This document shows, piece after piece, positions 1-6,793 of a stretch of 13,638 nt of DNA (its first letter is position 1; each line of letters opens with the position of its first letter). The DNA is from Treponema sp. (GTDB lineage: Bacteria; Spirochaetota; Spirochaetia; Treponematales; Breznakiellaceae), in contig JAITBO010000333.1 of NCBI GenBank assembly GCA_031283505.1, positions 1-13,638 on the forward strand. Reading direction: 5' to 3'. The position numbers and the translations under genes are program-made. The notes below the pieces were generated by a model, which made no database searches, was not told the DNA's origin, and saw nothing but the letters and a program-made list of their open reading frames with translations.

Positions 1-807
1 GAGGGAAAGAGCGGCGCCGCCCCGGGTGTCGGAATCGAACTTGGTGAGGATGACGCCGGTAATGCCTATCTTTTCGTTGAAGGTTTTGGCGATGTCCGCA
101 GCGGACTGACCGGTCATTGCGTCCGCTACCAGGAGAAGCTCATCTGGCCGGGAAGCGTCTTTGAGGCGGGAGAGTTCCGCCATCATGGGTTCATCGATCT
201 GAAGGCGGCCGGTGGTATCTATGATCAGGGTGTCGAGGAGGTTCCTCCGGGCATAGTTCACCGCTTCCTGATAGACCTTCACGCTGTCCTGGGCCGGAAA
301 TCCCTGAACGCCCTCCGCCTTGTAAACCGGCACGCCTATCCTTTCGCCCAAAACGACGAGCTGCTCCACCGCTGCGGGACGGACCAGATCGCAGGCCGCA
401 AGGAGGGGCTTACGGCCTTCTTTTTTGAGCCTGAAGGCCAGCTTCGCGGAAGTGGTGGTTTTTCCGGAACCCTGGAGCCCCAGCATGAGAATGACCGAAA
501 GGGTGTCCGGGCCTTTGAGATGGAGTCCCTGAGCAGGCTCATCGCCGCCCAGAAAGGAGACGAGTTTATCGTGGACGATTTTGACAAACTGCTGGCCCGG
601 ATCCACCGAACGCAGGACCTTTTCACCCTTTGCTTCTTCTATCGTGGAATTAACGAACCGGCGGACCACCCTAAGGTTTACGTCCGCTTCCAGAAGGGCC
701 ATTTTGATGGCGTCTACCGCATCATCTATGTTTTTTTCCGTAATTACGGATTTCCCGCTTACAAACCGGAGGGCATCGGTCACTTTTTGGGTAAGTTTGT
801 CTAACAT
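1..807 (-). CDS. ffh: Signal recognition particle GTPase Ffh, N-terminal part (runs off left edge)
   Basis: Ffh binds 4.5S RNA and the signal sequence of nascent membrane proteins and delivers ribosomes to the FtsY receptor. The 269 visible residues contain the N domain (about 1-90) and most of the G domain. Motifs seen are the P-loop GLQGSGKTTT (110-119), DLVRPAA (140-146), DTTGR (197-201, usually DTAGR) and TKFD (255-258), followed by RGGAAL. The M domain that binds RNA and signal peptide lies outside the window; the full protein is normally about 450 residues. The start is the ATG at 807, because the sequence MLDKLTQKV matches the usual Ffh beginning. No Shine-Dalgarno sequence precedes it, and a -10 box ends only 6 nt upstream, so the mRNA may be leaderless. 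Identification is firm. Confidence 0.95.
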   Translation of the reverse strand, partial: MLDKLTQKVTDALRFVSGKSVITEKNIDDAVDAIKMALLEADVNLRVVRRFVNSTIEEAKGEKVLRSVDPGQQFVKIVHDKLVSFLGGDEPAQGLHLKGPDTLSVILMLGLQGSGKTTTSAKLAFRLKKEGRKPLLAACDLVRPAAVEQLVVLGERIGVPVYKAEGVQGFPAQDSVKVYQEAVNYARRNLLDTLIIDTTGRLQIDEPMMAELSRLKDASRPDELLLVADAMTGQSAADIAKTFNEKIGITGVILTKFDSDTRGGAALSL

Positions 808-813
808 GGGGAT

Positions 814-843
814 AGTATACCGTTATTGCGGGAAACACCGCAA
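814..843 (-). promoter_or_regulatory. Putative ffh promoter
   Basis: On the minus strand, TTGCGG (843-838) and TATACT (819-814) are separated by 18 nt. The -10 box ends 6 nt before the ffh ATG. The -35 box is also one arm of a small inverted repeat, with arms at 826-831 and 838-843. If this promoter is used, transcription would begin at or within a base or two of the start codon. The call rests on consensus match alone. Confidence 0.5.
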
Positions 844-889
844 GATTAGATTACATCCCGGCAGTGGGTACGGTCACCCTTTCTTCCTC

Positions 890-2038
890 TCAGGGAACAA
901 TATTGTCCGTATGACGGCGGCGGTGGTGTTCGGCCTTGTGCTTATACATCAGACCGTCTATGTGGACCAGGAATTCCTCTATGGATTGATTGCCGCAAGG
1001 AGTAAAAACGCCTATCCCGTAACTGATTTCGATTTTATAGGGCCGGAGGTTCTTCGAATTCTGATTATCAATGGCTGCCTGAATCCTCTCCATGATATGG
1101 TTGATGTCGAAGTCAGCCTTGGCGGCCACTACAAATTCGTCCCCGCCATACCGGGCGGCAAAATCGTTAGACCGCAGGTTACCCTTGATGATAGCCGCCA
1201 TATCCTGTAGGGCGTTGTCCCCTTCAAGGTGCCCCAGAGTATCGTTGATTTGTTTAAAATGGTCCATATCTATCATCACAATAGAGTAGGACTGCTTCGC
1301 GGTCTGCCGGGACAGATTAGTAATAAACTCGTTAAACGCATACCGGTTCCCTATACCGGTAAGGATATCGATCCTGGAATCGGTTCTAATGATAAAAAAG
1401 TAACTGTAGAGCAAGGCGGAACTCAAACAGGGCCAGATCAGCGCCCCGGAATTCAGTATGATATCTATGGTCGCTCCGCCGCCGGTGAGAACCACAAAGA
1501 AACAAATAAGATAAATGTGAATTTTATAAAATTTTTTGGGGGAAACAATGAATTCAAAAATGAAAAATACTACCGGAAAATAACTGATGATGAGCCGAAT
1601 GGCATACAGTTTTTCCCTGATTAACAAGTTGTCCTCCGAAACGGAAAAATAAAAATGAAGCCAGTAATTAAGAACAAGGGCGGCAAGGTGCAACGCGGTA
1701 ATACACTTTACGATACATATGACCTTTTTTGTTCTGGCTTTATCGTTATAGACCAAATAATCAATAAAGACAAAAACGAAGTAATAAGCCGTAACCTGGA
1801 ATATGTAGTAAATCGTTAAAACGACAACCATGAGGATATGAATTACCTCTCCGGGTACGCCCTCAAAGGCAAAAAAGAAAAAATCGCATACTATCGCGAC
1901 AAAAATTGAAACCAGGAGGGTCAAAAACAGACTGCGCTGGAAAGAATCGGTATTATGTTTACGGATATAGTCGGCAAAGATGAGACCAAGAACAAAACAG
2001 GATCCCAAGATTGAATTTAAGGCTATCGAAAGCTGCAT
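890..2038 (-). CDS. Membrane-anchored GGDEF diguanylate cyclase
   Basis: This enzyme would make cyclic di-GMP from two GTP at the inner membrane. The N-terminal half (about residues 1-215) is hydrophobic, with roughly six to seven membrane segments and no recognised sensor domain. The GGDEF domain begins near residue 223 (DILTGIGNR). It has the metal and substrate motif MIDMDHFKQINDTLGH (255-270), the active-site loop GGDEF (298-302) and ISYGIGV (338-344). RSND (289-292) lies exactly five residues before GGDEF and fits the RxxD allosteric inhibitory site, so product feedback is likely. No EAL domain is present. The ATG at 2038 has an AAGGA ribosome site about seven bases upstream. The gene is upstream of ffh on the same strand, but ffh appears to have its own promoter. 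Confidence 0.9.
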   Translation of the reverse strand: MQLSIALNSILGSCFVLGLIFADYIRKHNTDSFQRSLFLTLLVSIFVAIVCDFFFFAFEGVPGEVIHILMVVVLTIYYIFQVTAYYFVFVFIDYLVYNDKARTKKVICIVKCITALHLAALVLNYWLHFYFSVSEDNLLIREKLYAIRLIISYFPVVFFIFEFIVSPKKFYKIHIYLICFFVVLTGGGATIDIILNSGALIWPCLSSALLYSYFFIIRTDSRIDILTGIGNRYAFNEFITNLSRQTAKQSYSIVMIDMDHFKQINDTLGHLEGDNALQDMAAIIKGNLRSNDFAARYGGDEFVVAAKADFDINHIMERIQAAIDNQNSKNLRPYKIEISYGIGVFTPCGNQSIEEFLVHIDGLMYKHKAEHHRRRHTDNIVP

Positions 2039-2065
2039 GGTCGCATCCTTTACGAAATTTGCGAT

Positions 2066-2094
2066 ATTATAATATTATACCAAAGAGCCTCTTT
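2066..2094 (-). promoter_or_regulatory. Possible promoter and operator of the diguanylate cyclase gene
   Basis: Two perfect TATAAT boxes read on the minus strand at 2079-2074 and 2071-2066. Just upstream is a perfect 6-1-6 inverted repeat (AAAGAG 2082-2087, CTCTTT 2089-2094), which could be an operator or an insertion-sequence end. No -35 box with good spacing was found, so the exact promoter is uncertain. Confidence 0.35.
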
Positions 2095-2134
2095 CAAAAC
2101 TCTCAAGGGGTATAAAAAGGCGAGGATATCTGGT

Positions 2135-2537
2135 ATGATAGTAATTACGAAAAACTAAAACCAGGAAACCCTCACCGTAAAAACCATAACCGAAATAATA
2201 GGAGGAGCACAAGCCCTCTTAAATGTATCATTTAAATTGCAAGACTGTTTTGAGGAATACTTCAGCGATGACTATAAGTGGAGGCCAGCCAGGAAAGCCG
2301 GAAAGAAGGTAAGCAGGAAGAAATATCCGCGATATTGGCTTATCAATAAAGGGGTACTCCCTGGAAGCTCTCAAAGAGCGGCTCAAGGCCGACAAAACCT
2401 CCCCGGCGGGTGAATGGACTTGTTCGAGAACCCGATTGGTTCTTGAACAAGTCTCTCAAAAGACAATACGCAAGGATGGGGCCGCTATCGGCAGCGGGCT
2501 TCCGTTCCCAACCGGGGGCGGCGTTTCCGGCTATTGA
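2135..2537 (+). pseudogene. Decayed coding remnant, probably of an insertion-sequence protein
   Basis: Starting at ATG 2135, the frame reads MIVITKN and then hits TAA (2156-2158). It reopens with a plausible protein sequence including EIIGGAQALLN, LQDCFEEYFSDDYKW and a basic stretch ending KKVSRKKY. At about 2326-2328 a single extra C seems to shift the frame. Dropping it joins KKY to RDIGLSIKGYSLEALKER, which runs to the stop at 2535-2537. The last third is odd: it is built around a palindrome and low-complexity glycine-rich sequence. The composition suggests a transposase or DNA-binding protein remnant, but I do not recognise the family. The frameshift and premature stop indicate the gene is dead. 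Confidence 0.45.
2417..2453. repeat. Near-perfect 37-nt palindrome
   Basis: GACTTGTTC (2417-2425) pairs with GAACAAGTC (2445-2453). After one G-T pair, AGAACC (2427-2432) pairs with GGTTCT (2438-2443), leaving the 5-nt loop CGATT. There is no T tract next to it, so it is not a standard terminator. A dispersed palindromic repeat inserted into the neighbouring dead gene is a reasonable reading. Confidence 0.7.
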
Positions 2538-2562
2538 CATATTTGTAAAATCATAATAAGGT
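2534..2562 (+). promoter_or_regulatory. Putative promoter of the thiamine operon
   Basis: A consensus -35 box TTGACA lies at 2534-2539, followed by a very A/T-rich stretch and then the TPP aptamer at about 2577. No clean -10 box occurs at 17 nt spacing; CATAAT at 2552-2557 is too close. The -35 box is convincing and the -10 position is open. Confidence 0.45.
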
Positions 2563-2576
2563 TTATTTATAAATAT

Positions 2577-2665
2577 CAGGGGCGCTGGATAGTTCCGGCT
2601 GAGAGGAAGCGGCTTGACGCTTTAAACCCTTTTAACCTGATCCGGATAATGCCGGCGTAGGGAAC
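2577..2665 (+). promoter_or_regulatory. TPP riboswitch (THI element) aptamer
   Basis: The conserved landmarks of the thiamine pyrophosphate aptamer occur in order: AGGGGCGC (2578-2585), GGCTGAGAGGAAG (2597-2609), CCCTTTTAACCTGATCCGGA (2627-2646) and ATGCCGGCGTAGGGAA (2649-2664). P2 can form between AGGG (2578-2581) and CCCT (2627-2630). P3 forms between GCTGGA (2584-2589) and TCCGGC (2594-2599), and the P4/P5 region between CCGG (2642-2645) and CCGG (2652-2655). It senses TPP and controls the four-gene importer operon through the terminator at 2702-2737. P1 looks weak. Family identity is essentially certain. Confidence 0.97.
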
Positions 2666-2701
2666 AGCCTTTTACCAGATAAAAGGGTTCACAAGCTTTT
2701 T

Positions 2702-2737
2702 AAGCGCCTACACGGTTGTCCGTCCGGGCGCTTTTTT
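2702..2737 (+). terminator. Rho-independent terminator, riboswitch expression platform
   Basis: AAGCGCC (2702-2708) pairs with GGCGCTT (2727-2733). An upper stem ACGG/CCGT (2712-2715, 2720-2723) closes a TTGT loop, and the T run is 2732-2737. It sits between the TPP aptamer and the first gene, so it should stop transcription when TPP is bound. The 5' arm can instead pair with bases inside the aptamer. Confidence 0.88.
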
Positions 2738-2794
2738 GTGCCTGCGGATAAGCTGTAAAGCAATACCGGTTTCGGGGAAACTTGGAGGCATAAA

Positions 2795-3112
2795 ATGGAA
2801 CAGCTTAAAGCGGAACCTAAGGCAAGCATAGCGATTCAAGTGCTGCCCAAAACGGCAAGCGGGGATGAAGTACTCCGCATTGTAGACTCGGTGATCTCCT
2901 ACCTCAAAGGTACGGGGCTCAATGTCTTTGTGGGGCCTTTCGAGACCACTATCGAAGGGGACTTCGACAAGCTCTGGGACGCGGCCAGGGAGTGCCAGCT
3001 CATCTGTCTGCGGGAGGGGGCGGAAAGTGTGTCCGCCTATATCAAAACGGCATATAACCCCGGAGCGGGGGTTTGGTCTATCGAAAAAAAAACTGCCAAA
3101 CATCATGCCTGA
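2795..3112 (+). CDS. YkoF/MTH1187-family thiamine-binding protein
   Basis: This small cytoplasmic protein of 105 residues belongs to the DUF77/Thiamine_BP family (the MTH1187/YkoF fold), whose members bind thiamine or related pyrimidines. Family-like features are the opening strand ASIAIQVLP (10-18), the helix EVLRIVDSVISYL and the turn VGPFETTIEGDFDKLWD (46-62). It lies directly behind the TPP riboswitch and is the first gene of an ABC importer operon, supporting a thiamine-related role. A strong GGAGG site (2784-2788) stands six bases before the ATG. The 3' end overlaps the permease start by 8 nt, suggesting translational coupling. The exact ligand is not known from sequence. Confidence 0.88.
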   Translation: MEQLKAEPKASIAIQVLPKTASGDEVLRIVDSVISYLKGTGLNVFVGPFETTIEGDFDKLWDAARECQLICLREGAESVSAYIKTAYNPGAGVWSIEKKTAKHHA

Positions 3113-3896
3113 AATACCGGCGTCTCAGAGGGCGCGGAAGTCCGGACCGGCGCGGGGGCTCAGGAACCCCCAGTCCCTGGCGCTGGGAGCGGTTCTGGTG
3201 ATCCTGTGGCAGATCACCGCCATGACAGGATTAGTGCCGGCCTATATGCTGCCAAGTCCGGTCCGGGTGGTACAGGCTTTTATCGCCGATTTCCCCCTCC
3301 TGATGCATCACCTGGGCCGCACGCTCATTGAAGCCCTGTGGGGGCTTCTCATTTCCGTGGCGGTATCCCTGGCGCTGGCCGTCCTTCTGGATGCGAACCG
3401 CTTCCTCAAGCAGTCGGTGACACCCCTGCTGCTCCTCACCCAGACCATGCCCACCATCGCCATTGCGCCCCTCCTCATCCTCTGGATGGGTTATGGCATG
3501 GCCCCGAAGATCACCCTGATCTTCATCACCTGCTTCTTTCCCCTGACCATAGGGCTCCTGGGCGGCTTTGACCAGGCGGACGAAGATGCGATACGGCTCC
3601 TCAAATCCATGGGGGCAAAACGGCGGCAGATATATCGGTACATCAAAATTCCCCAGAGCATGGGCGCCTTTTTTTCGGGGCTGAAAATATCCAGTTCCTA
3701 CGCGATCATCGGCGCGGTGATTTCCGAATGGCTCGGGGGAGACGCGGGGCTTGGGGTCTATATGGTCCGGGTCCGCCGCTCCTATTCCTTTGACAAGATG
3801 TTCGCGGTAATACTGCTGACGGCGCTGTTGAGTCTTTTGCTTATGAAACTGGTGGCGGAACTGGAAAAGGCAGCCATGCCATACAGAAAAGAATAG
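3105..3896 (+). CDS. ABC importer permease, ThiX/SsuC-like (BPD_transp_1)
   Basis: This is the inner-membrane channel subunit of the thiamine or thiamine-precursor importer, 263 residues long. About six membrane segments are visible from residue 24 onward. The cytoplasmic EAA loop, which docks on the ATPase, is seen as DAIRLLKSMGAKRRQIYRY (about 151-169) followed by IP. The early SPVRVVQAF motif is typical of the nitrate/sulfonate/taurine/thiamine-precursor permease group. The ATG at 3105 was chosen because it lies inside the end of the previous gene (ATGCCTGA overlap). A longer open frame upstream would only overlap the thiamine-binding protein. The substrate is inferred from the riboswitch and the neighbours. 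Confidence 0.9.
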   Translation: MPEIPASQRARKSGPARGLRNPQSLALGAVLVILWQITAMTGLVPAYMLPSPVRVVQAFIADFPLLMHHLGRTLIEALWGLLISVAVSLALAVLLDANRFLKQSVTPLLLLTQTMPTIAIAPLLILWMGYGMAPKITLIFITCFFPLTIGLLGGFDQADEDAIRLLKSMGAKRRQIYRYIKIPQSMGAFFSGLKISSSYAIIGAVISEWLGGDAGLGVYMVRVRRSYSFDKMFAVILLTALLSLLLMKLVAELEKAAMPYRKE

Positions 3897-3933
3897 AGTT
3901 GTGTGCAATAAAACAATTACAAGGAGTGTAATG

Positions 3934-4911
3934 ATGAAGAAAACAGTTGGTATCCTTTTTTCCGCAGTAACGCTGCTCATTATCGGCGCTTGTGCGGGGC
4001 GCAGGACAGAAGCCGGAAACATCCGGGTAGTGCTGGACTGGACGCCGAACACCAATCATACCGGCCTCTACGCCGCCCTGGAAAAAGGCTGGTTTGCCGA
4101 AGCGGGCCTTACGGTGGAAATCATGCAGCCACCGGAAGACGGCGCCCTGGTGCTTCTCGGATCGGGGAACGCCGAATTCGCCGTGGACTTCCAGGAATCC
4201 CTGGGGCCGGCCATAGCCCGGAACCGGGACGCCCTGCCGGTGACGGCGGTGGCGGCTATCATCAGCCACAATACGTCGGGGATCATGGCCTTGAAGGAAA
4301 GCGGTATCGTCAGGCCCAAAAACCTGGCGGGCAGGCGCTTTGCCTCCTGGGACACGCCCTTGGTAACGGAGGTGATACGGAACATCGTGGAGGGCGACGG
4401 CGGAGACTTCAATGCCGTTAAGATGATCCCCAATTTCGCCACCGACGCCTTCTCCGCCCTGGAAACTGATGTTGACGCCATCTGGATATACTACGCCTGG
4501 GACGGCGTTGCCGCGGAAGTCAGGAACCTGGATATAACCTACCTGGACCTGGGGACCATCAACGAAGACCTGGATTTCTACACCCCCATTCTGGTGACCA
4601 ACAGCGCCTGGGCCGCCGCCAACAAGGATACCGCTAAGAAATTCCTGTCCGCCGTGAGCCGGGGGTATGAATTTGTTGCGGAAAATCCGGCGGAGGCGGC
4701 GGAGATACTTTTAAAACACGCCCCCGAACTGGACAGCGCCCTGGTCCACCGGAGCCAGGAATACCTGGCGGACCGGTATCAGGGGGACGCTCCGAGGTGG
4801 GGCGAGATCGATCCCATCCGTTGGGGAAGGTTCTACCGGTGGATGTTTGAGCGGAGCCTTCTGGAAAAGGACATAGGAGAAGGCGGCTTTACCAACGAGT
4901 ACCTGCCTTGA
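3934..4911 (+). CDS. thiY: ThiY-like substrate-binding lipoprotein (NMT1/THI5-like)
   Basis: This is the periplasmic binding component of the importer. A signal peptide ends in a lipobox (LLIIGAC), so it is probably lipid-anchored. Right after it comes VVLDWTPNTNHTGLYAALEK, the hallmark opening of the ThiY/THI5 family. ThiY proteins bind formylaminopyrimidine (FAMP), a thiamine breakdown product salvaged to HMP, so this or a similar pyrimidine is the likely ligand. GWFAEAGL, the SGIMALKESGI segment and the NLAGRRFASWDTP segment also fit. The start is ATG 3934, seven bases after GGAG (3923-3926); ATG 3931 is the alternative. The stop overlaps the next gene's start. The THI5 enzyme's Cys-rich iron motif is not present, as expected for a binding protein. 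Confidence 0.88.
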   Translation: MKKTVGILFSAVTLLIIGACAGRRTEAGNIRVVLDWTPNTNHTGLYAALEKGWFAEAGLTVEIMQPPEDGALVLLGSGNAEFAVDFQESLGPAIARNRDALPVTAVAAIISHNTSGIMALKESGIVRPKNLAGRRFASWDTPLVTEVIRNIVEGDGGDFNAVKMIPNFATDAFSALETDVDAIWIYYAWDGVAAEVRNLDITYLDLGTINEDLDFYTPILVTNSAWAAANKDTAKKFLSAVSRGYEFVAENPAEAAEILLKHAPELDSALVHRSQEYLADRYQGDAPRWGEIDPIRWGRFYRWMFERSLLEKDIGEGGFTNEYLP

Positions 4912-5681
4912 CAGACGGTAATACCGGCGCGGATAAAATAGGTGCGTTGTTTTCATGTGAAAGGGTCACCAAAACCTATGCGGGAGAACCGGTGGTCGCG
5001 GGCATAAGCCTTGAACTTTTTCAGGGAGGATTCATCTCCCTTCTTGGGCCGTCAGGCGTGGGGAAGACCACCCTCTTCAATGTCCTTGCCGGGGTGGATA
5101 CCCCCGATGAGGGGAGAATATTCCTTTCCGGCGAGGACATTACCGGCGTTTCCGGCAGGGTGAGCTATATGCTCCAGAAGGACCTCCTTCTGGAATACCG
5201 TACCGTCCTGGATAACGTGATTCTCCCCCTGCTCATCAAGGGGAAGAAGAAACGCGAAGCCCAGGAGTATGGGGCGGCGTTTTTTCCCCACTTTGGACTT
5301 GCGGGATACGAAAAAAAATACCCCCGGCAACTTTCCGGGGGTATGCGGCAACGGGCCGCGCTTCTGAGGACCTGCATGATGCGGAATCCGGTGATCCTTC
5401 TGGACGAACCCTTCTCTGCCCTGGACGCCATTACCCGCCGGCAGATGCAGGAATGGTACCGGGACATCGTACAGGAAATGTCCCTTTCAACGATCTTTAT
5501 CACCCACGATGTGGAAGAAGCCCTGGTGCTTTCGGACAGCGTTTATGTCCTTACCGGCAGGCCCGGTCGCATAAGCCGCCGCCTCGACGTGCTTCCGCCC
5601 CGGCCCCGCTCCCACGACTTTCCGGTATCGGCGGAATTCTCCGCCCAAAAACGGATCATCCTGGAAGCGATAGGGCTGTAA
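4908..5681 (+). CDS. thiZ: ABC importer ATPase, ThiZ-like
   Basis: This is the cytoplasmic ATPase that powers the importer, with 257 residues. All motifs are intact: Walker A GPSGVGKT (47-54), Q-loop Gln90, signature LSGGM (142-146), Walker B VILLDE (162-167), the D-loop SALD and the switch His200. The start is TTG at 4908, overlapping the previous stop as TTGA, with no good ribosome site, so translation probably depends on coupling. A TTG at 4947 is a possible alternative, but it would remove the start of the first strand. It is the last gene of the TPP-controlled operon. The ThiZ assignment depends on the neighbours, since the sequence alone would also fit SsuB/TauB-type ATPases. Confidence 0.9.
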   Translation: MTDGNTGADKIGALFSCERVTKTYAGEPVVAGISLELFQGGFISLLGPSGVGKTTLFNVLAGVDTPDEGRIFLSGEDITGVSGRVSYMLQKDLLLEYRTVLDNVILPLLIKGKKKREAQEYGAAFFPHFGLAGYEKKYPRQLSGGMRQRAALLRTCMMRNPVILLDEPFSALDAITRRQMQEWYRDIVQEMSLSTIFITHDVEEALVLSDSVYVLTGRPGRISRRLDVLPPRPRSHDFPVSAEFSAQKRIILEAIGL

Positions 5682-5685
5682 GGCA

Positions 5686-5708
5686 GGAACCCGTGATACG
5701 CGGGTTCC
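5686..5708. terminator. Hairpin between convergent genes
   Basis: A perfect 8-bp stem, GGAACCCG (5686-5693) with CGGGTTCC (5701-5708), closes a 7-nt loop in the 35-bp gap between the ATPase stop and the metQ-like stop. Its position fits a shared bidirectional terminator, but neither side has a good T tract. Confidence 0.5.
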
Positions 5709-5716
5709 CGGGGTCC

Positions 5717-6526
5717 TTAAAACGTAGCCACTACGCTGCCGTTCCACTTGTTGTTGATGTAATCCTTGATCTTTTGGGACAGCAGGGCCTGTTTGAGGGC
5801 CTGTATTTTCGGCGCGGTTTCGTTCCCTTTCTTGACTACCACGATGTTGACATAGGGCGAATCGGCGCCTTCCAGGATGAGGGAATCTCTGACGGGGTTG
5901 AGGCCCGCGTCCAGGGCGTAATTGCCGTTGATCACCACGGCGTCCACGTCCCCCAGGGCCCGGGACAGTTGGGCGGCGTCAAGTTCCCGGAACTGAAGGT
6001 TCTTGGGATTGGAGGCGATGTCCTGAACCGTGGCCGTAAGCCCCGCCCCCTCCCGCAGGGTGATGACCCCGTTGGCCTGGAGCAGGAGCAGCCCCCGTCC
6101 GCCGTTGGAGGGGTCGTTCGCTATGGCCACCGTCGCCCTGGAAGGGATCTCCGCTATGGACTTGAACTTGTTGGAGTACAGGCCCAGGGGTTCCACATGA
6201 ACGCCAAAGGCGTTTCCCAGAGCCTTGCTCCAGGCTTCGTTGGATTCCAGATAGGGAATGTGCTGGAAGTAGTTGGCGTCCAGGTCCCCGGCGACAAGGG
6301 CTTCGTTGGGCTGCACATAATCGTTGTAGATTACTACCTTGAGGGTATACCCCTGGGCGGCCAAATCGTCCTTAATCAGCTCAAGGAGTTCCCCATGGGG
6401 CGTAGGCGTCGCCCCTATGGTCAGGCTTGAGTCGGGGGTTTCCTTTTTTCCCCCGGCGTCCGCGTTCTGATTGATCGTCAGAACCAAAGCGCCCGCAATG
6501 AGCAGGCTTAACAGAGTCTTTTTCAT
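5717..6526 (-). CDS. MetQ/NlpA-family substrate-binding protein, lone
   Basis: This is a periplasmic binding protein of the MetQ (NlpA) family, which usually delivers methionine to the MetNI transporter. Family features are IGATPTPHGELLELIKDDL (about 37-55), YVQPNEALVAGDLDANYFQH and the conserved VINGNYALDAGL segment. It has 269 residues, the usual length. The signal peptide (1-24, ending ADA) lacks the lipobox cysteine that most MetQ proteins carry, so the product may be soluble in the periplasm. A GAAGG site precedes the ATG. No metN or metI is nearby, and the protein may work with a transporter encoded elsewhere. Methionine is the default guess for ligand; other members bind other small amino-acid-like molecules. 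Confidence 0.85.
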   Translation of the reverse strand: MKKTLLSLLIAGALVLTINQNADAGGKKETPDSSLTIGATPTPHGELLELIKDDLAAQGYTLKVVIYNDYVQPNEALVAGDLDANYFQHIPYLESNEAWSKALGNAFGVHVEPLGLYSNKFKSIAEIPSRATVAIANDPSNGGRGLLLLQANGVITLREGAGLTATVQDIASNPKNLQFRELDAAQLSRALGDVDAVVINGNYALDAGLNPVRDSLILEGADSPYVNIVVVKKGNETAPKIQALKQALLSQKIKDYINNKWNGSVVATF

Positions 6527-6534
6527 ACTAATCC

Positions 6535-6551
6535 TTCATAAATAATATGAA
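6535..6551. promoter_or_regulatory. Small inverted repeat upstream of the metQ-like gene
   Basis: TTCATA (6535-6540) and TATGAA (6546-6551) form a perfect 6-5-6 inverted repeat just upstream of the ribosome site. It could be an operator or part of an mRNA hairpin. Nothing else supports a function. Confidence 0.3.
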
Positions 6552-6587
6552 TTATTATTTCTTAAACACAAATTTTAGTCAATCCCC

Positions 6588-6767
6588 AACGTGAGTTCGA
6601 TGATGTTTTGAGGGAGGGGGGAGCCCCCTAACTACAGACTTGCTCCGCTCAGACTTACGGAGGGCCTACGGCCCGGAGCAAGTCTTCCGTTACCCCCCCT
6701 AACGGGGGCTCCGCCCTCGTAACACCCCCGGCTAAAAGCCCTTATTCCAGACTATCGAACTCACGTT
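6588..6767. repeat. 180-bp nested inverted repeat, possible non-autonomous mobile element
   Basis: The ends are a perfect 14-bp inverted repeat, AACGTGAGTTCGAT (6588-6601) and its complement (6754-6767). Inside lie a G-rich/C-rich pair (around 6610-6629 against 6699-6718), a perfect 12-bp pair AGACTTGCTCCG (6636-6647) with CGGAGCAAGTCT (6674-6685), and GGGCC/GGCCC (6662-6666, 6670-6674). No coding sequence is evident. The nested design resembles a MITE or palindromic intergenic repeat. No target duplication is visible at the ends. It fills most of the gap between the metQ-like gene and tmk, and its right end abuts the tmk promoter region. Confidence 0.7.
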
Positions 6768-6793
6768 ATATACTATTATTGATACTATTCATG

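Noticed and set aside
2343..2540. Minus-strand open frame of 65 codons
   Set aside because: It is antisense to the decayed remnant and is shaped by the palindrome. No start signal or domain was seen.
3231..4055. Minus-strand open frame of 274 codons
   Set aside because: It is antisense to the permease and the start of the ThiY-like gene; composition is that of a shadow frame.
5453..6430. Plus-strand open frame of 325 codons
   Set aside because: It overlaps the ABC ATPase in another frame and is antisense to the metQ-like gene. Both real genes have intact family motifs.
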